From positions 1-6,424 of the forward strand of contig JAOAPJ010000147.1 in NCBI GenBank assembly GCA_025462805.1: a DNA stretch of 6,424 nucleotides. Direction: 5' to 3'. Source of the DNA: Acidobacteriaceae bacterium (GTDB lineage Bacteria > Acidobacteriota > Terriglobia > Terriglobales > Acidobacteriaceae). The translations under genes were made by a program, and so were the position numbers. Under the pieces are notes generated by a model. That model made no database searches. It was not told where the DNA came from and was given only the letters and a program-made list of their open reading frames with translations. Each line of letters starts with the position of its first letter. The stretch's first letter is position 1. This document shows, piece by piece, positions 1-6,424 of this stretch.

Positions 1-914
1 AGTCCCGGGGAGATCCAGCTGGAGTAGTTCAAGACATACCACCGCTGCAGGTTGCCATTGCTCGGATCGCCTGCCTCCACATCAATGGTATGGAAGCCCA
101 GGATGCAGCAGTTGTTCGGGTTGCCCTGATAGAGAAACACGTTCGGAAACAGGGTTGTGGTGACATCCTTCGTCGTCATCGCACCGGTGATCTCGGCATT
201 GCCGATGACGGTGGAGGAATCCGGGGCCGATGGCGGGATCAGCTTGTTTGAGAATGTGTCGGCGTCGGCCAGAATGAATCGGCAGCAGGTGCCATCTGGA
301 TTCAGTGCGAAACGATACGAGCCAAACGGCAATTTCATGACGTAGCCGCTACGAACCACAGGCGAAAGCAGCGTGTGCCAATTGTCGCTGTTTCCGTGGT
401 GAAACTCGGCGCGCTGCACGGCATCGGTGTACTGCGTCGGAACTCCGCTGCTCGTGTAGGTGAAGGGCTGGAAAACCGGCGAGTTCTGCACCGGCTGTAC
501 AAACGGCGTCACATCAGAGAAGAGCGGATGACCGTTGACGAAGCGCTGCTTTCCGCTCGCATCCAGCAACTCGATCGACACTGGGATGATCGGCGATTGG
601 AAGACGGTCGTCTTCCCTCCATCCGGAGACTGGCCGAGCATGTTGTAGTACCACTGGTGCTGCAAATTGCCCGACGAATCGTAGCCGTCGGTGTTGAAAC
701 TGCCGTTGAAGGTAGTAGTGGTGTCGACGCCCGTGATGCCATCCTTCTTATTCGCATTCAGGCTCTTTCCATTTGCCGCCTTGAGGTGCATCTTCGGATG
801 AACGCTCTTCAGGAATGAGCTGTCCATCTGATCCGGTTCCTGCGCGTGGCCGGCCTGAACCGCCACGAACAATAGCGCGCACACAAATCCTACCCTGATA
901 ACTTCCTGCTTCAT
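1..914 (-). CDS. Secreted protein of unknown function with two adjacent-cysteine pairs (3' end beyond window)
   Basis: The frame is open from ATG 914 to the left edge: 304 whole codons plus two bases of a Leu codon, with no stop. It starts with a signal peptide: MKQEVIRVG, then a hydrophobic run (FVCALLFVAVQA), then a likely cut after Ala24 (GHA|QEP). The mature part is polar and rich in Asn, Asp, Ser and Thr, with aromatic patches (QHQWYYNM at about 85-92), as expected of an exported beta-rich protein. Two vicinal cysteine pairs occur, C210-C211 (GTCCRF) and C269-C270 (NNCCILGFH). A GGGGGG ribosome-binding stretch lies 8 bases before the ATG. The pattern resembles an exported acidobacterial hypothetical family that I recall carrying a His-Glu metalloprotease-like motif further downstream; that part would lie outside this window, so no enzyme activity is claimed. 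Being a real gene is near certain from the uninterrupted frame, codon use and signal peptide; its function is unknown. Confidence 0.85.
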   Translation of the reverse strand, partial: MKQEVIRVGFVCALLFVAVQAGHAQEPDQMDSSFLKSVHPKMHLKAANGKSLNANKKDGITGVDTTTTFNGSFNTDGYDSSGNLQHQWYYNMLGQSPDGGKTTVFQSPIIPVSIELLDASGKQRFVNGHPLFSDVTPFVQPVQNSPVFQPFTYTSSGVPTQYTDAVQRAEFHHGNSDNWHTLLSPVVRSGYVMKLPFGSYRFALNPDGTCCRFILADADTFSNKLIPPSAPDSSTVIGNAEITGAMTTKDVTTTLFPNVFLYQGNPNNCCILGFHTIDVEAGDPSNGNLQRWYVLNYSSWISPG

Positions 915-922
915 CACTTTGG

Positions 923-928
923 CCCCCC
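923..928 (-). promoter_or_regulatory. Ribosome-binding site of the secreted-protein gene
   Basis: Six consecutive G on the minus strand lie 8 bases upstream of ATG 914. This purine stretch supports ATG 914 as the start over the GTG codon directly before it. Confidence 0.5.
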
Positions 929-1129
929 TGGGATTCGATCCGCCTGGTGTCGGCCAACAAAGCCGCCAAAGCCGATCGGCAAGCATAATCTCACATCGCA
1001 GCGGGATCTCGCGGAGATTTGATACAGGGAATTGAACTTTAGTCGGATCGAAGGCGCTTCACGTAACAGAAACAGAACTCTATCGAGGCAAGTAGTTGCC
1101 GGCCATCTGAGAATCTGAGGAGGTCCCCG

Positions 1130-1158
1130 GTTATTGCTCCACAATCAGCTCATCCCAA
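1130..1158 (-). promoter_or_regulatory. Weak candidate sigma70-type promoter for the secreted-protein gene
   Basis: On the minus strand TTGGGA (1158-1153) and AATAAC (1135-1130) are separated by 17 bases. Each box matches 4 of 6 positions of TTGACA and TATAAT. The gene starts about 210 bases downstream. Matches of this quality arise by chance, so this is only the best candidate found in the gap. Confidence 0.15.
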
Positions 1159-1237
1159 GGTACAATTCTCGGCTCAATCGACTCACAGGGGCGGCGGAGT
1201 CGTATTCATTCCCGTCACCAGCTCGCGTCAGTTACTT

Positions 1238-1259
1238 GTACCGGTGAGCGCTCCAGTAC
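1238..1259. repeat. Imperfect 22-base palindrome with GTAC ends
   Basis: The arms are GTAC at 1238-1241 and 1256-1259, with a perfect GAGCGCTC core at 1246-1253 that sits slightly off-centre, so the two cannot all pair in one register. It lies about 50 bases downstream of the UvrA-like stop codon. No T-run follows on either strand, so it is not a standard intrinsic terminator. It could be a weak mRNA 3' structure, a protein site or chance. Confidence 0.2.
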
Positions 1260-1310
1260 CGCCCCACTCGCCTGTCGACGCCAGGTCTCGCCGGCAGTTC
1301 CTATGGCAGT

Positions 1311-3833
1311 TCAGTCCTGACGTCTTCCTGTGAGATAGTCCTTCAGATACCTGGCTGTGCAGCTCGCCTTCATCTCGGCTAACTCGTTTGGTGTCCCCTG
1401 GGCGACCAAATGGCCGCCTTCGTCACCGGCTCCAGGTCCGATGTCAATCACCCAGTCGCTTGCCGAGACGACGCGCATGTCGTGCTCTACGACAATCACC
1501 GTGTTGCCGCCGCTGACCAGACGGTCGAGCTGTGTCAACAGGCGATCGACATCGCTTGGATGAAGTCCCGTGGTCGGCTCGTCCAGGATGTAGAGAGTTC
1601 GCCCGCGTTGCGCTCGCTGCAGTTCCGAGGCCAACTTGATGCGCTGCGCCTCTCCCCCTGAGAGTTCCGTGGCGGGCTGCCCAAGACGGAGATACCCCAA
1701 TCCCACTTCGCGCAGAACATCCAGCGAATGGGCGACCGATGGCTCTTCCAGAAAAAACTCCCACGCGCTGTTCACCGTCATCGCGAGCACATCAGAGATT
1801 GTCTTATCGCGATACCGGATCTCCAGAGTCTTGGCGTTGTAGCGCGTGCCTTTGCAGGTGGGACACGGGGCATACACGCTAGGCAGAAAGAGCAGCTCCA
1901 CGCACACCACCCCTTCGCCTTCACAGTGGGGGCATCGTCCCTTCGCCACGTTGAACGAAAACTGCCCTGCATCATAGTGTCGCTTGCGTGCCGCCGGAGT
2001 CGCAGCAAACAGCTTCCGCACGGAGTCGAAGAGCCCAGTGTATGTTGCAAGATTGGATCGCGGCGTGCGTCCTATCGGTGTCTGGTCCACGCGCACCAGG
2101 CGGTCGATCCGCTCCAGACCGCCGGCAACCCTTCCTTCCGTCGCAAGGACCAGGTCATGCGCCATCTCGTCCTGTTCTGCCGCCTCGGGCGCCACCTCCT
2201 GTCCCAGGGCGGCCGCAACAAGTTCAGCGAGTGCCTGGCTCACAAGAGTCGACTTGCCGGAGCCGGAGGCCCCGGTGACAGACGTAAGAACGCCCAGCGG
2301 AAACTCGACCGTCAATTCCCTCAGGTTGTTACGCGTGACATTCTCTAAGCGAAGCGTGCCAGTCCACCGCCGCGGAGTGCGCGGTTCCATCTTGTCTCTG
2401 CCGAACAGGTGTCGTGCCGTCTCTGACCCTGCCACCCCTTCGAATCCCTCATACGGTCCGCTATAGAGCACCTCGCCGCCCTGCGACCCGGCGGCAGGAC
2501 CGACATCGACGATCCAATCGGCATGCCGGATCACATCCACCTCGTGTTCCACGACGAACAAAGAGTTGCCGCTCGCCTTCAGGCCATCAAGCGCCCGCAG
2601 CAGCGCTTGCGTATCCGCAGGATGAAGTCCGGCGGACGGTTCATCCAAGACATAGACGACGCCAAACAGATTGGAGCGAACCTGGGTGCCCAGTCGCAGG
2701 CGCTGCAACTCTCCCGGAGAAAGCGTCGGCGTGCTCCGCTCCAGGCTCAAGTAGCCCAACCCCAGATCGAGTAGCACGCGTAAGCGGCCGCAAAGGTCCT
2801 CTGTAATCCGGTGAATCACCTCCAATTTCTCTGGGTGCGTCTTCCGCATCCGGGCATCTCCGGCTCCCCTAACGTAAGGGCTGAGTAGCTGCCCGAGCCG
2901 CTTGAGCGGCAAGCGGGAGATCTCGGCAATGTCCAGCCCGGCAAACGTAACCGACAGAGATTCTTTTCGCAGGCGCTTCCCGTGACACTCTGGACACTCA
3001 CGGCTCAGCATGTACTGGGAGACACGCTTCTTCATCAGCGCACTTTGCGTGTTCGCAAACGTTTGAAGAACGTAGCGCCGGGCACCGGTAAAGGTCCCCT
3101 GATAGCTCGGCTCCTCCTTCCGCTTCAAGGCCCGCCGCGCCTCCGTGGGCGTCAGTCCGGCATAGACCGGCACCGTCGGTTGCTCATCCGTGAATAAAAT
3201 CCAGTCTCGGTCCTTCTTGGGCAGCTCCTTCCATGGCCTGTCGACCTCATAGCCAAGTGTCACCAGGATGTCGCGCAGGTTCTGGCCCTGCCAGGCAGTC
3301 GGCCACGCTGCCACGGCCCGCTCTCGAATGGTGAGCGAATCGTCCGGCACCATCGACTTCTCGGTGACCTCATAGATCCGGCCGAGCCCATGGCACGTCG
3401 GGCATGCGCCCTCCGCGGTGTTCGCAGAGAACGACTCGGCATACAGCAGGGGTTGCCCTTTGGGATAATCACCCGCGCGAGAGTAGAGCATGCGCAGCAG
3501 GTTCGACAGGGTTGTCACGCTGCCTACGCTTGAGCGTGTTGTCGGTGAGCCACGCTGCTGCTGCAGTGCCACGGCCGGGGGCAGCCCTTCGACCGAGTCA
3601 ACCTCAGGAGCAGCCATCTGATGAAATAGCCGTCTCGCATAAGGAGAGACCGATTCCAGATATCGCCGCTGCGCTTCACCATAAAGCGTTGCAAAAGCGA
3701 GCGAAGACTTCCCGGAACCAGAGACTCCGGTAAAGACAACTAATGCGTCTCGCGGTATGTCGACATCGATGTTCTTGAGGTTGTGTTCACGGGCGCCACG
3801 GACCTGCACGAATCCCGGGCGAAGGTCGCTCAT
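1311..3833 (-). CDS. uvrA: UvrA-family ABC ATPase lacking the UvrB-binding domain (UvrA2/DrrC-like paralog)
   Basis: An 840-residue cytoplasmic ATPase with two nucleotide-binding domains in the UvrA layout. NBD1: Walker [10 protein letters not shown] (36-44), CxxC at 144/147, insertion domain about 148-279, CxxC at 280/283, signature LSPGE (371-375), Walker B VYVLDEP (393-399), H-loop His430. NBD2: Walker [10 protein letters not shown] (521-529), zinc motif C634/C637 and C657/C660, signature LSGGE (724-728), Walker B LYILDEP (747-753), His784. The UvrA-specific block [10 protein letters not shown] (585-594) is intact. Canonical UvrA has about 940 residues; the shortfall is between [10 protein letters not shown] (about 100-109) and GACPTC (142-147), exactly where the UvrB-binding domain and its CPxCGYS cysteine pair normally sit. 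NBD1 also has Pro in place of the second signature residue (LSGGE to LSPGE). Paralogs of this class (Deinococcus UvrA2, Streptomyces DrrC) are linked to tolerance of DNA-binding drugs, so that role is more likely than classical excision repair. The ATG is preceded by GGAGAT 5 bases upstream. The frame ends in TGA. Confidence 0.95.
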   Translation of the reverse strand: MSDLRPGFVQVRGAREHNLKNIDVDIPRDALVVFTGVSGSGKSSLAFATLYGEAQRRYLESVSPYARRLFHQMAAPEVDSVEGLPPAVALQQQRGSPTTRSSVGSVTTLSNLLRMLYSRAGDYPKGQPLLYAESFSANTAEGACPTCHGLGRIYEVTEKSMVPDDSLTIRERAVAAWPTAWQGQNLRDILVTLGYEVDRPWKELPKKDRDWILFTDEQPTVPVYAGLTPTEARRALKRKEEPSYQGTFTGARRYVLQTFANTQSALMKKRVSQYMLSRECPECHGKRLRKESLSVTFAGLDIAEISRLPLKRLGQLLSPYVRGAGDARMRKTHPEKLEVIHRITEDLCGRLRVLLDLGLGYLSLERSTPTLSPGELQRLRLGTQVRSNLFGVVYVLDEPSAGLHPADTQALLRALDGLKASGNSLFVVEHEVDVIRHADWIVDVGPAAGSQGGEVLYSGPYEGFEGVAGSETARHLFGRDKMEPRTPRRWTGTLRLENVTRNNLRELTVEFPLGVLTSVTGASGSGKSTLVSQALAELVAAALGQEVAPEAAEQDEMAHDLVLATEGRVAGGLERIDRLVRVDQTPIGRTPRSNLATYTGLFDSVRKLFAATPAARKRHYDAGQFSFNVAKGRCPHCEGEGVVCVELLFLPSVYAPCPTCKGTRYNAKTLEIRYRDKTISDVLAMTVNSAWEFFLEEPSVAHSLDVLREVGLGYLRLGQPATELSGGEAQRIKLASELQRAQRGRTLYILDEPTTGLHPSDVDRLLTQLDRLVSGGNTVIVVEHDMRVVSASDWVIDIGPGAGDEGGHLVAQGTPNELAEMKASCTARYLKDYLTGRRQD

Positions 3834-3978
3834 TGGAGATCTCCGGATCTACCTCAATAGAGGCTGCTTCCCCTTCGGATGCAGAGATCCATCGCAAGCG
3901 TTCGAGTAGTCTGAATCGACCGCCGTGTAGCGCTCGTATTTGCCTCAAGCAGACGCTGAATGCCGGGCGCTAGAAGGA
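3834..3978. other. 145-base gap between kinase and UvrA-like gene
   Basis: Read on the minus strand from the kinase stop to the UvrA-like start, this gap shows no coding frame, no stem with a T-run and no good -35/-10 pair. Absence of a terminator leaves read-through from the kinase gene possible, but the gap is longer than in tightly coupled operons. The last 17 bases carry the ribosome-binding site and inverted repeat described separately. Confidence 0.4.
3837..3850 (-). promoter_or_regulatory. Ribosome-binding site of the UvrA-like gene inside a small inverted repeat
   Basis: The minus strand reads AGATCCGGAGATCT and then CCA before ATG 3833. GGAGAT (3844-3839) is the Shine-Dalgarno sequence, 5 bases from the start codon. 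The same bases form a 5-base-pair inverted repeat (AGATC/GATCT around CGGA) and overlap a 10-base perfect palindrome (3835-3844). The binding site is clear. A regulatory hairpin is possible, but the stem is short and AT-containing. Confidence 0.45.
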
Positions 3979-5469
3979 TCAGTGGACCCGTTGAGCAGGA
4001 AGCTCAGGTTGCATGGCGTTCTGATGCACCATCGGGCTTGCACCGTCGCCGGATGGGCTCGCATCCGGAAGGAACAGCATGAATACTGTGCCAGTTCGCC
4101 CAGAGCCCGTTCTGCTTCGGACACGCAGCGTTCCGCGGTTCTGCGCTATCAGTTGGGAGCAGATCCATAGCCCCAGGCCGGTTCCCGCCTGTCCCTTGGT
4201 GGAGAAGAACGGCTCGAATGCCCTCTGCCGGGTCTCTCGGCTCATCCCGACGCCAGTATCACCCAGCGTCAGCACGACACCGTGGCGCCCACTGCTTCGA
4301 TCTGTCGCATCCCGGCTTCGGATGAGAATGGAACCGCCTTCTGCGGGAAGCGCATCGATAGCATTTCCGATCAGATTATTCAGCACCTGCCGAATCTCTC
4401 CCCCGATACAAAGAGCCGACCGCGTCGCTCTATGCCGCTGCTCAACGCGTATCTGAGCGTTCAGCAGCCGTCCTTGGTAGAGAGCCAGCGAACCGTTGAC
4501 CGCCTCTTCGCTCCTCACGGGCTCTGGAATGCTCGAACGCCCGTGGAATTGCAGGGTCTGATTGGCAATGACCGCGACTCTTCGCACTTCTCTCTGCGCC
4601 AGCTCCAAAAACTGTTTGATCTCCTCCAGGTCCGCACTTCTTTCAGAGAGATGGAGCAGGTTCATCACGGCGGAGAGCGGATTATTGATCTCATGAGCGA
4701 TGGAACTGGCGAGACGGCCAACCGCTGCCAATTTTTCGCTCTGCATCAAGGCGGCTTCTGCCTTACGTCGATCGGTGATGTCCCGAATGAAGCCCGTGAA
4801 CCTCTGCTCTCCTTCCTCTTCGTAGGACCCGAATGAGATCTCCAGAGGAATCTCTTCACCATCCTTCCGGCGCCCCGGCAGCTGCACACCGGTCCAGGGA
4901 ATGTGGCAAACCCGGGTGGCGAGGTATCTTGCGATGCCTTCCCTATGCGTCTCTCGATACCTCTCAGGCATAAGCATCGGCATTTCCTTGCCAATCAGCT
5001 CCGCGGGTTCGTAACCGAGAACTGATTTGACCGCCGGGTTGATGGACAAGATCCGGCTCTTGCTATCGATGGTGATGACCACATCTGATGCAGTCTCCGT
5101 CACGCTCCGGTAATGCATCTCGCTGGCCTTCAGCAATGACATGACGCGATTCCGCTGGGTGACCAAGCCCGCGATTAACAACGCGATAGGGCCAAAGGCA
5201 AGCGCTTGGGCGAGGCCGGCCGGGGAATGGTGGCTGGCGGGTCCGAGGATCAACCCATAGATGCCGCAGGTCGCGAGCACTATAGCCACAATGGCGGGAG
5301 GGATGCCCCCGATCCATGCGGCCGTCGCGACAGCGAGGAAGGGCAGTACCCAGGGAATAGGCGTGAAAAGGGGAATGTAGGCCGTGAGCCCTACTGCCAC
5401 CAAGGTGAAACCCAGGGCGGCCGCGTAAGCTGTTAGGGAGCGAGCGAGCCGGGGGATGGCATCCTCCAT
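3979..5469 (-). CDS. Membrane PAS sensor histidine kinase (DUF4118-like, orphan)
   Basis: Numbered from ATG 5469 (496 residues). Four hydrophobic segments near 11-31, 39-56, 57-75 and 85-103, with the FLAVATAAWIGG pattern, resemble the KdpD-type DUF4118 sensor. A PAS domain follows at about 116-237, ending in the PAC motif FTGFIRDITDRRKAE. The kinase core has the HisKA box AHEINNPL with phospho-acceptor His259, the N-box NLIGNAID with Asn369, DTGVGM (404-409), FEPFFSTK (418-425) and GTGLGL (429-434), so it should be catalytically active. A proline-containing tail of about 28 residues follows. No receiver domain or response regulator is present here, so the partner is elsewhere. Start choice: the same frame extends to GTG 5529 (516 residues), but those 20 codons are AT-rich with several AGA, AGG, ATA and GTA codons unlike the gene body, and neither start has a strong Shine-Dalgarno sequence. 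ATG 5469 leaves the short N-terminal tail usual before DUF4118. The sensed signal is unknown. The next gene downstream is the UvrA-like ATPase, 145 bases away. Confidence 0.9.
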   Translation of the reverse strand: MEDAIPRLARSLTAYAAALGFTLVAVGLTAYIPLFTPIPWVLPFLAVATAAWIGGIPPAIVAIVLATCGIYGLILGPASHHSPAGLAQALAFGPIALLIAGLVTQRNRVMSLLKASEMHYRSVTETASDVVITIDSKSRILSINPAVKSVLGYEPAELIGKEMPMLMPERYRETHREGIARYLATRVCHIPWTGVQLPGRRKDGEEIPLEISFGSYEEEGEQRFTGFIRDITDRRKAEAALMQSEKLAAVGRLASSIAHEINNPLSAVMNLLHLSERSADLEEIKQFLELAQREVRRVAVIANQTLQFHGRSSIPEPVRSEEAVNGSLALYQGRLLNAQIRVEQRHRATRSALCIGGEIRQVLNNLIGNAIDALPAEGGSILIRSRDATDRSSGRHGVVLTLGDTGVGMSRETRQRAFEPFFSTKGQAGTGLGLWICSQLIAQNRGTLRVRSRTGSGRTGTVFMLFLPDASPSGDGASPMVHQNAMQPELPAQRVH

Positions 5470-5482
5470 TCCATAAATGCAC

Positions 5483-5551
5483 TCAGAGGTTACTACATAT
5501 ATGCGGAAGTGATCGATCCTTCTGCTCACCTGCTTGCGCCGGGGTGCTCAT
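5483..5551 (-). promoter_or_regulatory. Possible 22-codon leader frame before the histidine kinase
   Basis: ATG 5551 follows a good Shine-Dalgarno sequence, GAGGAA (5560-5555). It opens a 22-residue frame, MSTPAQAGEQKD through ICSNL, that stops at TGA 5485-5483, 13 bases before the kinase ATG at 5469 and out of frame with it. The kinase start has no strong Shine-Dalgarno sequence of its own. Together these allow translational coupling from a leader peptide to the kinase. The peptide has no run of one amino acid and no recognised motif, so attenuation by a specific amino acid is not supported. A short frame like this can also arise by chance. Confidence 0.25.
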
Positions 5552-5578
5552 GCGTTCCTCGTCCCATACCCGCTCTGC

Positions 5579-5591
5579 CCGCGACCCGCGG
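5579..5591 (-). terminator. Short GC-rich hairpin after the amidohydrolase gene (weak)
   Basis: CCGCG and CGCGG pair around a 3-base loop about 10 bases after the amidohydrolase stop codon. The stem is only 5 base pairs and no T-run follows on the minus strand. It is too weak to call an efficient terminator, so read-through into the kinase is plausible. Confidence 0.15.
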
Positions 5592-5600
5592 TGCTCGCTG

Positions 5601-6424
5601 TCACTGCTTGTCCACCACTACCTTTCCACCTTTCATCACCCACTTCACATGGTGGGCGACCACGTCGATGTCGCTCAGTGGATCACCCTCCACAGCAACC
5701 AGATCGGCGAATGCTCCGGGGCTGACCGTGCCCAGCTCGGCCGCCTTTCCCAGCAGCTCCGCGCCCACCGTGGTCGCGGCATCCAGTGCCTGCGCGGGCG
5801 TCATCCCGGCTCTGACAAACCATGCCAGATCGCCCGTGTTTTCGCCGAAGCCAGTGAAGACTGCATCTGAGCCCATCGCCACCTTTACGTGGAACTGGAT
5901 CGCGCGCCGCAGCGTCTCCACGTTCTTCTGGATGTACCCGGCCAGTCTGTCCACCGCCGCCTGGTCATATCCGAACTCATCCTTGTGGTTGATGTAGTAC
6001 TGGTTGTGATCCACCGTGGGCACATATACCGTGCCCTGCTTCGCCATGGTGCGGAAAGTCTCATCGTCAATGTCGATGGCATGCTCGACTGAATCCGCGC
6101 CCGCCTTCACCGCATCTCGCGCGCCCTCCGGTCCGTAAGAGTGAATCGCGATTCGCTTGCCCGCTTTGTGGGCTACATCGGCGGCCGCCTTCATCTCCTC
6201 ATACGTGTAGGTCTCAAAACCAGTCACGTCCTGGTCGCTGCCGGTCGAGCCATACATCTTCACCCAGTCCGCTCCCGCGGCAATCTGCTGCCGCGCCACG
6301 CGCTGCACCTCCGCCACTCCGTCCGCGCGCCCCGGGTCGGGACGTACCACTCCAGGGCGATATGGGTCGGCGGTGATATGCAATCCGTATGCCGCAACAA
6401 ACATGCGCGGCCCGGTCATAGCGC
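5601..6424 (-). CDS. Metal-dependent amidohydrolase, C-terminal part (5' end beyond window)
   Basis: The frame is open from the right window edge to TGA at 5603-5601, giving 273 visible residues. Numbered from the first visible Met (6419), which is internal and not the real start. It is the C-terminal two thirds of an Amidohydro_1 TIM-barrel hydrolase of the imidazolonepropionase / Xaa-Pro dipeptidase-like type, usually about 430 residues. Family landmarks are in order: WVKMYGS with Lys54 (possible carboxylated metal ligand), IAIHSYG with His93, DSVEH with His113, AMGSDAVF with Asp185 (catalytic/metal Asp), then the helix-rich segment GMTPAQALDAAT and the closing beta motif GTVSPGAFADLVAVEGDPLSD with KGGKVVVD. 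These are consistent with a two-metal hydrolase acting on amide or peptide bonds; the substrate cannot be read from sequence. Many bacterial relatives are exported, but the N-terminus is not visible here. The kinase ATG lies 131 bases downstream (71 bases to its alternative GTG). Confidence 0.92.
   Translation of the reverse strand, partial: AMTGPRMFVAAYGLHITADPYRPGVVRPDPGRADGVAEVQRVARQQIAAGADWVKMYGSTGSDQDVTGFETYTYEEMKAAADVAHKAGKRIAIHSYGPEGARDAVKAGADSVEHAIDIDDETFRTMAKQGTVYVPTVDHNQYYINHKDEFGYDQAAVDRLAGYIQKNVETLRRAIQFHVKVAMGSDAVFTGFGENTGDLAWFVRAGMTPAQALDAATTVGAELLGKAAELGTVSPGAFADLVAVEGDPLSDIDVVAHHVKWVMKGGKVVVDKQ

Larger units (their letters stand above)
915..1310. other. 396-base intergenic region without a convincing gene
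   Basis: This stretch separates the UvrA-like gene (stop at 1313-1311) from the secreted-protein gene (ATG at 914), both on the minus strand. Frames here are short, use TTG starts and have no recognisable protein character. A poor sigma70-like pair is present on the minus strand: TTGGGA (1158-1153) and AATAAC (1135-1130), 17 bases apart, each matching 4 of 6 consensus bases. It would give a leader of about 210 bases for the secreted-protein gene. Small repeats occur: GGCAGTTC twice (1293-1300, 1305-1312), ATCTGAG twice (1105-1111, 1113-1119), and an imperfect palindrome with GTAC ends (1238-1259). No stem followed by a T-run terminates the UvrA-like gene. The region most likely holds the promoter and untranslated leader of the downstream gene. 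Confidence 0.6.

Noticed and set aside
599..616. Interrupted palindrome GGAAGAC-GGTC-GTCTTCC
   Set aside because: It is inside coding sequence (codons for GKTTVFQ), and a 7-base stem is expected a few times by chance in a window this size.
375..818. A 147-residue plus-strand frame
   Set aside because: It lies antisense to the secreted-protein gene, whose frame has a signal peptide and normal codon use; the plus-strand product is Arg-rich and typical of a shadow.
914..1144. A 76-residue minus-strand frame ending in TGATG overlap with the secreted-protein start
   Set aside because: It starts with TTG without a Shine-Dalgarno sequence, has no protein-like pattern and lies in what reads as a leader region; the overlap looks coincidental.
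1117..1239. Plus-strand GAGGAGG followed by TTG (1134) and a roughly 34-codon frame
   Set aside because: The Shine-Dalgarno match is good, but the start is TTG, the frame is short and of random composition, and all neighbours are on the other strand.
1728..2348. A 206-residue plus-strand frame, and similar overlapping ones up to 2806
   Set aside because: All lie antisense to the UvrA-like gene, which has every ATPase motif in order; these frames result from the GC-rich codon bias.
4282..4836. A 184-residue plus-strand frame
   Set aside because: It is antisense to the histidine kinase core and shows no domain character.
5600..5606. AAGCAG(G)TGA repeated at the amidohydrolase stop and at the kinase GTG 5529
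   Set aside because: The shared stretch is too short (about 9 bases) to mean a duplication or site.

Overview
The window comes from a moderately GC-rich bacterial chromosome. All four real genes lie on the minus strand, so transcription runs from position 6424 towards position 1. The gene content (a secreted 'CC'-motif protein, a secreted-type amidohydrolase, a PAS histidine kinase and a UvrA paralog) and the codon style fit a soil Acidobacteriota genome. That placement rests on pattern recognition, not on a marker gene.

In order of transcription: (1) 6424-5601 is the C-terminal part of a metal-dependent amidohydrolase, cut off by the right window edge. (2) 5469-3979 is a membrane sensor histidine kinase with four transmembrane segments resembling DUF4118, one PAS domain, HisKA and HATPase. 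No response regulator lies beside it. Its longest frame starts at GTG 5529, but ATG 5469 looks the better start. A 22-codon leader frame with a good Shine-Dalgarno sequence (5551-5483) ends just upstream of it. (3) 3833-1311 is an 840-residue UvrA-family ATPase. It lacks the UvrB-binding domain, so it is a UvrA2/DrrC-like paralog and not the housekeeping repair protein. (4) 914 to the left edge is a secreted protein of unknown function with a signal peptide and two adjacent-cysteine pairs. It is cut off by the left edge, so its C-terminus is missing.

The first three genes are separated by 131 and 145 bases and could be read together. The fourth is separated by a 396-base gap with no convincing gene and no clear terminator, and probably has its own promoter. 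A membrane sensor kinase directly upstream of a UvrA2-like ATPase might couple a sensed stress or toxic compound to a DNA- or drug-protection ATPase, but this is only a reading of the neighbourhood.

No RNA gene, CRISPR array, insertion sequence, phage gene or integration site was seen. I see no wholly new system here. The points most worth a second look are the UvrB-independent UvrA paralog, the FixL-like histidine in the PAS domain, the leader frame before the kinase, and the truncated cysteine-pair secreted protein.
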